From the NCBI RefSeq assembly GCF_018614415.1, contig NZ_JAGGOO010000046.1, positions 31,358-95,357 of the forward strand: 64,000 nt of DNA, given 5' to 3'. Positions 51,756-59,793 of the stretch are shown here, in pieces (positions within the stretch are counted from its first letter, which is position 1; each line of letters starts with the position of its first letter). Both the position numbers and the translations under genes were made by a program. This stretch comes from Streptomyces sp. ISL-12 (GTDB lineage Bacteria; Actinomycetota; Actinomycetes; Streptomycetales; Streptomycetaceae). The notes beneath the pieces were generated by a model that was not told where the DNA came from, searched no databases, and saw nothing but the letters and a program-made list of their open reading frames with translations.

Positions 51756-52475
51756 ATGCTTATGCCGAGCTATCCGAGGGGGGACGCCTTGCACCAGCAC
51801 GAGCGCATGCACAGGGAATCGACCGGAGGGGCACCCGCAAGGGCACCGCGGCGGTCTGCTCCGACCGGCCCAACTGGTGACCTGCCTCGGGGCACGACCG
51901 GCCCCCAGGGCCCGTCGGCAGTGACCGTCCTGCAGCGCATGGCGGGCAACGCCGCGACAACGCGTGCGCTGGCGGCCGACCGCGGTCGCACGCCACGTGG
52001 CACGGACCAGACCGTCCAGCGCGCCGAGAACGACAACGCCGGCGGGGGCACAACAGCCGGCGCGGCGGAGGTGAAGAGCGTTGCCGAGGGCGAAGTCAAA
52101 AGTGTCGGCCCGGGCGGCACGCTCATCTATCCCTCGGTCACAAGCTGCTTGACCATCACCGTCTACCTCCGGGACGGCGGAAAGGTCGGCGGTCATGCCA
52201 GTCTGTTCAAAGCGTCCGGTGGCATGTACTCGGACCAGATCCTGCCGGCGATAAAGGCACAGGTGGGCAAGAGCAGGGTGGAGAGGATCGACGTCAGTGG
52301 TGCCATCTCGTCATGGAACCCCGCGTACTTGAGGACTGCCATCGAGAATTCCGACTCGGTCCCGGAGCAAAAGAACGACCCGGACGGTATCCGCGAGGTT
52401 GTGTCCAGCGTCCTGGGCCGACAGGCGAAGAAAGTCTTCGTACATGAGACTCCGGACGGCACGCTGACCAGGTGA
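51756..52475 (+). CDS. Putative eCIS-type effector with CheD/CNF-like deamidase C-terminal domain
   Basis: 239 residues. Residues 1-90 are a polar, low-order leader with HERMHRES near 15-22, LQRMAGNAATTRAL at 59-72 and VQRA at 87-90. The LQRxAGN...VQR pattern is a mark of proteins tied to extracellular contractile injection systems in Streptomyces (recalled, not searched). Residues ~118-239 form a compact domain. VTSCLTITVYLRDGGKVGGH (C131, H147) closely follows the CheD glutamine-deamidase pattern LGSCVAVxLYD...IGGMxH, where Cys and His are catalytic. No eCIS structural gene is in the window. Lower GC than neighbours and the position inside a mobile remnant suggest transfer. ATG 51762 is an alternative start. 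Confidence 0.55.
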   Translation: MLMPSYPRGDALHQHERMHRESTGGAPARAPRRSAPTGPTGDLPRGTTGPQGPSAVTVLQRMAGNAATTRALAADRGRTPRGTDQTVQRAENDNAGGGTTAGAAEVKSVAEGEVKSVGPGGTLIYPSVTSCLTITVYLRDGGKVGGHASLFKASGGMYSDQILPAIKAQVGKSRVERIDVSGAISSWNPAYLRTAIENSDSVPEQKNDPDGIREVVSSVLGRQAKKVFVHETPDGTLTR

Positions 52476-52596
52476 CAGGACGAGGGACTGCCGCCCTCCG
52501 ACCGCCGGCGCATCCGATTGCGATGCGCCGGGGGCCTGCCGGGAGGTTGGCGTAGTCCGCGAGGTTGTCGAGCAGTTCGCGGGCGCCGGGGGGTGG

Positions 52597-52953
52597 TCAG
52601 GAAGACGTCCTGGACGCGGGGGTGGAGGCCGTCGAGATCACCGACTGTGAGTCGATGACCGCCGCACTCGGCTCCTGGTCACGGCCCTCGGCCCGGCGGA
52701 CGGCACCGCGCAGCCCGTCGTGCAGCTCGGAGATCAGGCCCGCATCCCGCCAGCGGGCGAAGAAGGCGTACACCCGCGGCCAGGGCGGGAAGTCGGACGG
52801 CATCACCCGCCACTTGATGCCGTTGTCGACGAGGTAGCGGACCGCATCGATCATCCGCCGGTGGCAGGAGCCTTCCGGCCGCCCGCCCCGGCCCGCCAGC
52901 CATCCCGGCACCGGCAGCAGATCCCGCACCACGCCCCACTCGACGTCACTCAT
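52597..52953 (-). pseudogene. IS5-type transposase, 5' fragment
   Basis: From ATG 52953 the minus strand reads MSDVEWGVVRDLLPVPGWLA, then GIKWRVMPSDFPPWPRVYAF, then AAVIDSQSV, the N-terminal part and first catalytic Asp of IS5-family transposases used in Streptomyces. Homology stops at about 52640; the frame runs on without resemblance to a stop at 52597. The second half of the gene is missing. The IS end with its hairpin lies at 53079-53130. Confidence 0.8.
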
Positions 52954-53078
52954 GTCCGAGCCGTACCGGGGCCGGCGTCCCGGCCGGTCGCCCGCGTCCC
53001 CGAACCGATGGGCGAGACAGTCACACCCAGGAGTGGACCGACCGACCCGACAACCGCGACCACGCGACACTTCGACAA

Positions 53079-53130
53079 CAGGGCCTCTTGCTCCTCGCTG
53101 GACTCGACATCCGCGAGCTACCAAGAGGCC
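53079..53130. repeat. Inverted repeat at the IS left end
   Basis: GGGCCTCTTG and CAAGAGGCCC bracket about 32 bp. The sequence lies ahead of the transposase fragment on its strand and directly abuts copy B of the 90-bp repeat. It has the form of an IS terminal region with a transcription-blocking hairpin. Confidence 0.7.
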
Positions 53131-53219
53131 CTTCTTCCATGCGTCCACGCCGGCAGACTCACCCGGACCAGGCCCCTGTTCGAACCCCACCGACCACCCG
53201 AGCGGATAGAGAACAGCCA
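53130..53219. repeat. 90-bp direct repeat, copy B
   Basis: Partner of 51584-51673, spaced 1546 bp, no indels. It abuts the IS inverted repeat on its left and lies 57 bp before the nucleotidyltransferase gene on its right. Confidence 0.93.
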
Positions 53220-53275
53220 GTTACGGGGCCGAGAAAGGGGGTGCGTCCGGTGAGGGCCGTGCTGATAGTTGCCGC

Positions 53276-53980
53276 ATGGATGCGATCGAGGCCGCACGTG
53301 CCGTCGTAGAGGAACATCACCCCGACGCGCGAGCCGCGTTCCTGGGAGGGAGCGTCGTGACAGGCCGGCGTACGGCGACGTCGGATCTGGACGTCGTGGT
53401 GCTGCTTCGCGGCGCACCGGCGCCGTACCGGGCGAGCCTCCAGCACGCCGGGTGGCCGGTGGAGATGTTCGTGCACACCGAGGCGACGTGGCGCTCGTAC
53501 ATCGAGCGGGAGCTGGGCCGGCGCCGTTCACCGCTGCTGTGGATGTGTGCCGACGGGTTGCTGCTCTTCGACACCGACGGACTTGGAACGCGTCTCGCCG
53601 CGGAAGCCCGGAGGCTGGCCGTCGCGGGACCGCCGCCGGTGTCGGTGGAAGAGATCGAGAACCGCCGCTATGCGATCACCGACCTCCTCGACGACCTCGC
53701 GGGAAGCAACGACCAGGGCGAGCGTCTGTTCATCGCCACCGAGTTGGTCCGGCGCACCGGCGAACTGGCGCTGGCCATCGGCGGTTCCTGGAGCGGAGGG
53801 GGGAAGTGGCTGGCACGCCGTCTTGAGACGACCGCCCCGGGACTCAGCACGCGCCTGCACCACGGTCTCCACGAGGTACTGGGCGGGCGGGCGGAACCCC
53901 TCGTGACCGTGGTGGACGAGGTGCTCGCACAGGCCGGCGGCCGGTTGTGGGTCGGCTACCGGCGCGCCGGCACTCCCTGA
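53276..53980 (+). CDS. Nucleotidyltransferase-fold protein
   Basis: 234 residues. FLGGSVVTGRRTATSDLDVVV (~23-42) is the GS-x-xR-T-x-SDxD motif of pol-beta-type nucleotidyltransferases, complete for metal binding in its first two Asp. The rest is helical with RRYAITDLLDDLAGSNDQGE and FIATELVRRTGEL. Such proteins occur as aminoglycoside-modifying enzymes, as MNT antitoxins with HEPN partners, and as stand-alone proteins. No HEPN gene is next to it. GATAGT ends 6 nt before the ATG, so the mRNA may be leaderless. It is the first chromosomal-looking gene right of the mobile debris. Confidence 0.75.
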   Translation: MDAIEAARAVVEEHHPDARAAFLGGSVVTGRRTATSDLDVVVLLRGAPAPYRASLQHAGWPVEMFVHTEATWRSYIERELGRRRSPLLWMCADGLLLFDTDGLGTRLAAEARRLAVAGPPPVSVEEIENRRYAITDLLDDLAGSNDQGERLFIATELVRRTGELALAIGGSWSGGGKWLARRLETTAPGLSTRLHHGLHEVLGGRAEPLVTVVDEVLAQAGGRLWVGYRRAGTP

Positions 53981-54082
53981 ACGATCGGGCACGGCCGACG
54001 CGCCGGCCGGAACGCTGCTGGGTTCTGCTCGCGAGTCGGACACGGAGGGGGTACTCGTAGAAGAGCACTCGGAGGTGGGCGC

Positions 54083-55339
54083 ATGGTCGATGACAGGCCC
54101 GCGTGGGCGAGGCGTATCGCTGCCGAGCGGGTGGCCCGTGGGTGGTCGGAGCGGGAGGCGGTACGGAGGCTGCGGGCGCACGCTGCCGCGGAGCTGCTCT
54201 CGGAGGACAGCATGGTCCGCCGGTGGAAGCGCTGGGAACAGGGTGAGATGCCGGACGGCTTCTGCCGACCGGTCGTCGCCGCCCTCTTCGGCACCGTGAC
54301 GCACGCGCTCTTCCCGGCGCCCTCGCGGCGGGACGGGGACCGGGAGGTCCTCGCCGCGTCCGGTATGGAGACGCCGGAGATCGTGCGCCGGCTCGAACGG
54401 TCCGACATCGACGGCGCCACGCTCGACGCCCTGCGGGTCACCGCGGACCGGCTCGCCTCGGAGTACCCGGTCGTGCCGGGTGAGCGGCTGCTCGTCGAGG
54501 GGCGGCAGTGGCTGCGCCGTGTCGTCGCGCTGAACACCAGCAGCCTCACTTCCGCACAGCGCCGTGAGGTGCTCGCGGTGTCCGGTCGGCTCGCCCTGCT
54601 GGTCGGCTGTGCCGAGTACGACACGGGGGCGCACCACGCGGCGGAGTCCACGCGGCAGGCGGCACTGTCGCTCGCGGCCGAGGCCGGCCATGCGGAGATC
54701 GCCGGGTGGGCGCACGAGATGCGGGCGTGGTTCGCCCTCACCGACGGTGACTACAGGGGCGTCGTCGCGGCGGCGCGGGCCGGGGCCGAGAGGGCTCCGA
54801 ACCGTGGTGTGGCCGTACAGCTCGCCGCACAGGAGGCCAAGGCATGGGCTCGGCTCGGGGAGCGCCGGCGGGTCGAGGCGGCCCTGGACGAGGGGCGACG
54901 GCTGCTGGAGCGGATGCCGTACCCCGAGAACCCGGAGAACCACTTCGTGGTGGACCCGGCCAAGTTCGACTTCTACGCGATGGACTGTTACCGCCTGGTC
55001 GGCGAGGACAGGCTCGCTCGCCTGCTCGCCGAGGAGGTGCTGAGGGCGGGGACGGACGCCGACGGCACCGAGCGGTCACCGATGCGCAACGCGGAAGCGC
55101 GGGTCACGCTCGCGGTCACGGCGGCGCGTGCGGGGGACCTGGAGCAGGCGCTCGCCCTGGGGGTACGGGCCCTCGAAGGAGACCGCCGGTCGGTGCCGTC
55201 GCTCGTCATGACCGGCGGGGAACTCGCCGCCGAGCTCAAAAGCCGGTACGGCACCGAACCGGGGGTACGGGACTACCTCGCCCGGATGCGCCGTATGCGC
55301 CGTATGCGCCGCATGAGCCTCGGGGTCAGCCGATGTTGA
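54083..55339 (+). CDS. Transcriptional-regulator-like protein with TPR-type repeats
   Basis: 418 residues. The first ~75 residues (WARRIAAERVARGWSEREAV ... RRWKRWEQGEMPD) resemble an N-terminal helix-turn-helix of the XRE kind. The remainder is all-helical repeats (AVSGRLALLVGCAEYDTGAH, AGWAHEMRAWFALTDGDY, and so on), as in Streptomyces XRE/TPR regulators and NsdA-like proteins. The last residues are three MRR units from a 9-bp repeat (ATGCGCCGT). The 3' end overlaps the convergent lipoprotein gene by 14 bp. The target is unknown. Confidence 0.78.
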   Translation: MVDDRPAWARRIAAERVARGWSEREAVRRLRAHAAAELLSEDSMVRRWKRWEQGEMPDGFCRPVVAALFGTVTHALFPAPSRRDGDREVLAASGMETPEIVRRLERSDIDGATLDALRVTADRLASEYPVVPGERLLVEGRQWLRRVVALNTSSLTSAQRREVLAVSGRLALLVGCAEYDTGAHHAAESTRQAALSLAAEAGHAEIAGWAHEMRAWFALTDGDYRGVVAAARAGAERAPNRGVAVQLAAQEAKAWARLGERRRVEAALDEGRRLLERMPYPENPENHFVVDPAKFDFYAMDCYRLVGEDRLARLLAEEVLRAGTDADGTERSPMRNAEARVTLAVTAARAGDLEQALALGVRALEGDRRSVPSLVMTGGELAAELKSRYGTEPGVRDYLARMRRMRRMRRMSLGVSRC

Positions 55340-56021
55340 AGTCCATGTCGGTCACGTACCAGGCGCCGTCGAGCTTGCCGGCCCCGATCTTCACGTCCAA
55401 CTGACCCGGCTCCACGCCGGTGGAGTTCGACACGATGATCTCTTCGAGGGTCTTGCCGTCGATGGTGATCCGGTCGGCGGGAAAGACCGCCTTCTCGGCG
55501 GAAACATCGGCGGAGGCGTCGGTGGGCGCGGTGGCCTCCACCTTCGGGTCGGCCGTGGGCGGGTCGGGAGTGAACGACTCCTTGAACTGACCGACCGTGT
55601 CCTGGATCCGCTTGCCCTGCGCCGAGTCCTCGGCGCAGGTCTCCTCACTGCCGGTCCGCGCGGGGGACGAACCGGTGGCAGGCTCCCCCATCAGCAGGCA
55701 CGCCTCCTTCGTGTCGCCCTTGACGACCGCGGCCACCCACGCCGCGACCGTTTCCTCGGGGCTCCCCCCTCTGTCGGAGCTCCCCTCGGCCGTCGGGGAC
55801 GAGCCGGCCGTCGCGGACGAGGCCGCCGTCGTCGGCTTGTCGCCCTCGGCGGAAGCGGAGGCGGAGGCGGAGGCGGAAGCGGAGGCGGAAGCGGAAGCGG
55901 AGGCGGAAGCGGAAGCGGAGTCCGCCTCCGGTCCGTCCGAGCAGCCGGTCAGGACCACCAGCGCCGCTGCCGTCAGCGCGCCCGTGGTCATCCAGCCCGC
56001 GCGCCTTCTTCTGTGCGTCAT
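55326..56021 (-). CDS. Lipoprotein with Ser-Ala repeat linker
   Basis: 231 residues from ATG 56021 with GGAGGG 8 nt upstream. A basic start (MTHRRRRAGW), a hydrophobic helix and lipobox VLTGC identify a lipoprotein. Residues ~34-58 are alternating Ser-Ala from a 12-unit 6-bp repeat. The folded part starts around GGSPEETVAAWVAAVVKGD, a segment typical of NTF2-like or DUF4878-like domains, and includes two Cys (EACLLMG and EETCAED) that may form a disulfide. Function unknown. Its 3' end overlaps the regulator gene by 14 bp. Confidence 0.82.
   Translation of the reverse strand: MTHRRRRAGWMTTGALTAAALVVLTGCSDGPEADSASASASASASASASASASASASAEGDKPTTAASSATAGSSPTAEGSSDRGGSPEETVAAWVAAVVKGDTKEACLLMGEPATGSSPARTGSEETCAEDSAQGKRIQDTVGQFKESFTPDPPTADPKVEATAPTDASADVSAEKAVFPADRITIDGKTLEEIIVSNSTGVEPGQLDVKIGAGKLDGAWYVTDMDFNIG
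55849..55920. repeat. Twelve 6-bp units (GCGGAA/GCGGAG)
   Basis: Encodes the Ser-Ala run of the lipoprotein on the minus strand. Unit loss or gain changes the linker by two residues and keeps the frame. Confidence 0.95.
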
Positions 56022-56104
56022 CGACACCCTCCGGGAGTTCCGACAGTTCTCTCCGACAGTCCGAGAGACGAGAACGGAAGGCGCGCGGTTCGGATCCGGA
56101 GGCG

Positions 56105-58324
56105 TTACTTCAGATGGACCAGACCGTCCGTGGTGATGGTCGGGCGACCGCTCGTGCCGACGACCACGACCTTGATCGTGTGCTTGGCACTGCTCGACCA
56201 GGACTTCGTCCAGATCACCTGGCGGTACTTGGTGGTCGCCGACTTCAGATCGACGGTCGCGGCCTTCTTGCCGTCGACGTAGACGTACGCCTGGCCGGAG
56301 GACGAGGCCCGCGACACCACCCACGCCGCGGAGCGGCCGGTGAACGTCCAGGTGAGGCTCGCGCTCTTGGCGGAGCTGGAGTACGACTTCCCGCCGAGGT
56401 AGCTGGAGGAGGAACGCGTGCTCCAGCTGCCGGACTTCTTGGCGGAGCTCTCCTGGAGGATCACCGGGGTGTAGGAGGGCGAGGAGGTGCGGTAGTTGCC
56501 GGCCCAGTCGTACGCCCGCATCGACCAGGTGGCGGCCGAGCCGGACTTGGCGGTCCGCTTGGAGGACGTCGTCGTCGGGCCGAAGGTGGCCGTGGTCGGG
56601 GACAGCAGCTTCACCTGGCGCAGCGCGGCGCTGTCGGCGGCCTTCCAGCCGAGGGTGACCGGGACGGCGGTGGTGTCGACGGTGCCGGTGCGCAGGGTCA
56701 GCTTGGGCGTGGTGGTGAAGGTCGGCGCGGTGGTGTCCGTGACGACCTTCTTGGCCGCCGTCGTCGTGGTCCTGCCGGACTGGTGCACCGCCCGTACGGC
56801 GACGGTGTGGCTGCCGGCGGCGAGCGTGACGCTCTGGGAGGTCGCGGTGGCCGGGGCGGTGGCGACCGACTCGCCGTCGACCAGGATCTCGAAGTTCTTG
56901 ATGAGCGTGCCGGGGGTGGTCGCCGACCAGCGGGCGGTGATCTTGCCCTTGGTGTAGTACGTCGAGCCGTTCAGGCCCGTACCGTCGAGCGCGGTGACCT
57001 TCAGGCCCTGCACCGGGCCTGCGGCCAGGGTGCGGATGGCCGGCAACTGGGCGTAGAGGGAGTCGCCGGGGCACTCGGTGTTGTAGCCGTCGCGGTGGGC
57101 GGCGATGCGGCCGAAGTCGTACGTGCCGCCCGCGGTGAAACTCGTACCGAAGTAGTTCTGCTGGGTCGCGCCCGCGGTGAGCTTGACGGTCGAGGACGGG
57201 TCGGCGCCGTACTGGCCGAGCTTCCAGGCCGCCACCCGGGCGATCGCGGTCAGGGTCGCCTGGGGCGCGGCGGTCGAGGTGTGGTCACCGAGTACGGCGA
57301 TGCCGGTGGACTCGCGGTTGAAGCCGTAGGTGTGCGCGCCGAGGACCGGCAGGTCGATGCCGCCCTTGCGGCCCTCGAAGACGGTGCCGCACTTGTCGAC
57401 GAGGAAGTTGTAGCCGAGGTCCTTCCAGCCGTTGGTCTGCACGTGGTACGCGTAGATGCCACGGACGAGGGCGGCCGAGTCGGCGCAGGAGTAGTCGTTG
57501 GTGCCGGCCGTGTGGTGGACGAAGACCGACTTCACGTCCGCGTTGTACTCGGGGCCTTCCGGGCTCAGGTTCTCGTCGGCGCCCCAGCCCGCGCGGGAGA
57601 CGACCGGCGGCTGGGGGGCGGTGGACGCGGGTGCCGTGGGAGCGGCCGTCGGCGCCGCGGACGTCGGCTCCATAGCCGTCGGCGCCGCGGACGTCGGCTC
57701 CATAGCCGTCGGCGCCGCGGACGTCGGCTCCATAGCCGTCGGCTCCGCGGACGCGTCCGTCACGAACGCCGCCGGGTCGATCCGCGTCTCCGCCTCCGTC
57801 ACCACTCCGGGGTCGACCAGGTTGACCTCGAACCCCTTGGGCAGCCCCGCGTCCGTGGAACCGTCGTCGTGGACGACCTGGACCTCGACGCCGTCGGACG
57901 GGCCGGTCCACAGCGGCTCGGACGCGCCGCGTTCCTCCGAGTCGGCCTCGGGGACCTCGACCGGGTCGACGCCGGTCTCCAGGTCCCGCCAGCCGGTCCA
58001 CGCGCCGCTTTCGGCGTCACGGGTGCGCACCTGGATGCTGCCGTTCAGCTCCCGGTCGGCGTCCGTCCAGGAGACGCCGAGCAGCGAGAACTGCTCGGTC
58101 TCCGTGCGCGGCAGCTTCCGCCGGTCGCTCCCGGCGCCCTTCAGCGCCAGGTCGTAGACCTTCACCGGCCGCTTGGCCCGGGTCGCGGGCCCGGTGTCGG
58201 CGGACGGGCTGGCGGCGGCGTACGTCACCACACCGCCGCCGCCCAGGACCACCGCGCCGAGCGTCAGCCAGGCTCTTCGCTTCATGTTCAGCGGTCTGTA
58301 CGCATGCGACGTACGACGACTCAC
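56105..58324 (-). CDS. Secreted PGRP-type N-acetylmuramoyl-L-alanine amidase
   Basis: 739 residues from GTG 58324 (GGGGGG 8 nt upstream). An N-terminal signal (MKRRAWLTLGAVVLGGGGVV) exports it. After a ~150-residue region and three 10-residue repeats TAMEPTSAAP, the amidase/PGRP domain spans ~235-430. Zinc ligands lie in VFVHHTAG and IAAHRDGYNTECPGD, and the substrate loop in YNFLVDKCGTVFEGRKGG. The C-terminal ~300 residues are beta-sandwich and Ser/Lys-rich domains (Ig-like, then SSSAKSASLTWTFTGRSAAW), probably for wall binding. It should cleave the amide bond between muramic acid and the stem peptide. Confidence 0.92.
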   Translation of the reverse strand: MSRRTSHAYRPLNMKRRAWLTLGAVVLGGGGVVTYAAASPSADTGPATRAKRPVKVYDLALKGAGSDRRKLPRTETEQFSLLGVSWTDADRELNGSIQVRTRDAESGAWTGWRDLETGVDPVEVPEADSEERGASEPLWTGPSDGVEVQVVHDDGSTDAGLPKGFEVNLVDPGVVTEAETRIDPAAFVTDASAEPTAMEPTSAAPTAMEPTSAAPTAMEPTSAAPTAAPTAPASTAPQPPVVSRAGWGADENLSPEGPEYNADVKSVFVHHTAGTNDYSCADSAALVRGIYAYHVQTNGWKDLGYNFLVDKCGTVFEGRKGGIDLPVLGAHTYGFNRESTGIAVLGDHTSTAAPQATLTAIARVAAWKLGQYGADPSSTVKLTAGATQQNYFGTSFTAGGTYDFGRIAAHRDGYNTECPGDSLYAQLPAIRTLAAGPVQGLKVTALDGTGLNGSTYYTKGKITARWSATTPGTLIKNFEILVDGESVATAPATATSQSVTLAAGSHTVAVRAVHQSGRTTTTAAKKVVTDTTAPTFTTTPKLTLRTGTVDTTAVPVTLGWKAADSAALRQVKLLSPTTATFGPTTTSSKRTAKSGSAATWSMRAYDWAGNYRTSSPSYTPVILQESSAKKSGSWSTRSSSSYLGGKSYSSSAKSASLTWTFTGRSAAWVVSRASSSGQAYVYVDGKKAATVDLKSATTKYRQVIWTKSWSSSAKHTIKVVVVGTSGRPTITTDGLVHLK
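57637..57736. repeat. Three 30-bp repeats in the amidase gene
   Basis: The minus strand encodes TAMEPTSAAP three times with almost no base changes between copies, a recent expansion in the linker before the amidase domain. Confidence 0.9.
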
Positions 58325-58400
58325 GAGAATTTCCCCCCACGGGAAGACAGCGGAAAGTTGATCGGGGCACATCAGCCCCGGGAATGGTACGTCCGGCCGG

Positions 58401-58628
58401 TTACGCGTCCCCCCGGTACAGCTGAAGATCCTGGTTCGCGAACAACTGGACGTACCCGCACTGCCAGCAGATCAGGCCGGTCGCCGACTCGTTCGCCCAG
58501 GCCAGTTTCATGAACTCCATGCCGGAGCTGTTGAGGAGGACGGAGCGGTCGCGGAAATGTTCGCTGCCGCAGATCTGGCAGGTGATCCGGATGTCTCCGA
58601 CCGCCGCGCGGACCGGTTTCTTCGCCAT
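58401..58628 (-). CDS. Small zinc-ribbon protein
   Basis: 75 residues. Two CxxC knuckles, ITCQICGSEHF and LICWQCGYVQLF, form a zinc ribbon spaced by 35 residues. The basic start MAKKPVRAAVGD and the acidic end suggest a cytoplasmic protein. It lies 77 bp from the amidase start and 27 bp before the PucR-type stop, same strand. Function unknown. Confidence 0.82.
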   Translation of the reverse strand: MAKKPVRAAVGDIRITCQICGSEHFRDRSVLLNSSGMEFMKLAWANESATGLICWQCGYVQLFANQDLQLYRGDA

Positions 58629-58654
58629 GGGGGTGTCTCTCCTGTCGGAACCTG

Positions 58655-59791
58655 TCAGAGGGGGTTGGCCGGCCAGCCCAGCAGGCGGGCGCCGATCACC
58701 GCGGTCTGGAGGGTGTAGCGGTGGACCGGGTCGGAGGGGTCGGCGCCGGTGATCCGGTGGATGCGTTCCAGCCGGTAGGTGAGGGCGCGCACGCTCAGGG
58801 AGAGCCGGCGGGCCGCCTCCGCCGCCACGCAGCCGGAGTCGAAGTACGCGGTGAGCGTGTCGAGCAGCGGCTCGGCGCCGCCGCGGGCCTCGCGCAACGG
58901 GCTGAGGGTGCTGGTCACCAGGTCGGCCATGGCCTGGCGGTCACGGGTGAGGACGGGGTAGACGAGGAGGTCCGCGGCGCGCAGCAACGGCTCGTCGAGT
59001 TCCAGGCGTTCGGCGAGGTCGAGGGTGTTCAGCGCCTCCTCGTAGGACTGGACGACACCGGCGGCGCCCGGCTGGGAGCGGCCGATGGCGACCTGGCCGC
59101 CGTCGGTGGCGGTGTGCGCCAGCTTGGCGAAGAAGGTGAGGATCTCCTGCTGGTCGCCGGGGGCGACGCACACCAGGCGGCCGTCCTTGGTGGTGAGGAG
59201 TATGCGGCGGTCGCCGAAGCGGCCGATCAGCGCGCGCTCCACCTCCCGGGGGACGGGGTCGCCGTCGTCGTACGCCAGGGCGCCGCGCGCCACCGCCACG
59301 GCGTGCTCGTAGGCCAGCCGCAGACCGTAGCGCTCGGCGCGCTCGGCGACCCGGCCCAGGTCGCTGCGGCCGTAGAGCAGGTCGTCGATGAACTCCCGCC
59401 GGGCCGCCTCCTCCTGACGTACCGCCAGCCGCTGCGCCCGCTCGTACCCCTCGGCCAGCGCGTCCACGGCCTGGGTGACGACGGCCAGCACGCTGTCGGG
59501 GGTGACGCCGGGGCCGGTGGGCCAGTCGGCGCGGGTGGCGTCGAGGTGGGCGACGACCAGGTCCCGCAGCTTCAGGCCGGCCTCCGCGGCGCGCTCCCCC
59601 AGGGCGCGGCGGGAGTCCAGCTCCTCCCGGTTCAGCCGGCGGCCGGTGGCGGCGGCGGAGGCGAGGAGGTCCGCGTAGCCCTCGACGTACGCCCGCGCCG
59701 CCTGCCGGTCCGCCACCTCCGCCCACCCCCGCCGCACCCGTCGTGATACGTCCATGCCGTCGCCGGCGCCTTCCAGGGTACGGGCGGCCAC
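58655..59791 (-). CDS. PucR/CdaR-type transcriptional regulator
   Basis: 378 residues at most; ATG 59755 (MDVSRRVRRGWAEV) is an alternative start with GGAAGG 13 nt upstream. The C-terminal helix-turn-helix is DSGCVAAEAARRLSLSVRALTYRLERI, the PucR C-terminal (HTH_30) type, followed by the conserved tail YTLQTAVIGARLLG. Central GGDEF-like/CdaR segment is VAIGRSQPGAAGVVQSYEEA. The gene begins 2 bp after the flotillin stop, so it is probably co-transcribed with it. The effector is unknown. Confidence 0.88.
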   Translation of the reverse strand: MAARTLEGAGDGMDVSRRVRRGWAEVADRQAARAYVEGYADLLASAAATGRRLNREELDSRRALGERAAEAGLKLRDLVVAHLDATRADWPTGPGVTPDSVLAVVTQAVDALAEGYERAQRLAVRQEEAARREFIDDLLYGRSDLGRVAERAERYGLRLAYEHAVAVARGALAYDDGDPVPREVERALIGRFGDRRILLTTKDGRLVCVAPGDQQEILTFFAKLAHTATDGGQVAIGRSQPGAAGVVQSYEEALNTLDLAERLELDEPLLRAADLLVYPVLTRDRQAMADLVTSTLSPLREARGGAEPLLDTLTAYFDSGCVAAEAARRLSLSVRALTYRLERIHRITGADPSDPVHRYTLQTAVIGARLLGWPANPL

Positions 59792-59793
59792 TG

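Noticed and set aside
53172..53190. Second tRNA fragment or right attachment site (CTGTTCGAACCCC)
   Set aside because: It resembles a T-arm loop but does not match the tRNA-Pro 3' end and also occurs in copy A of the 90-bp repeat.
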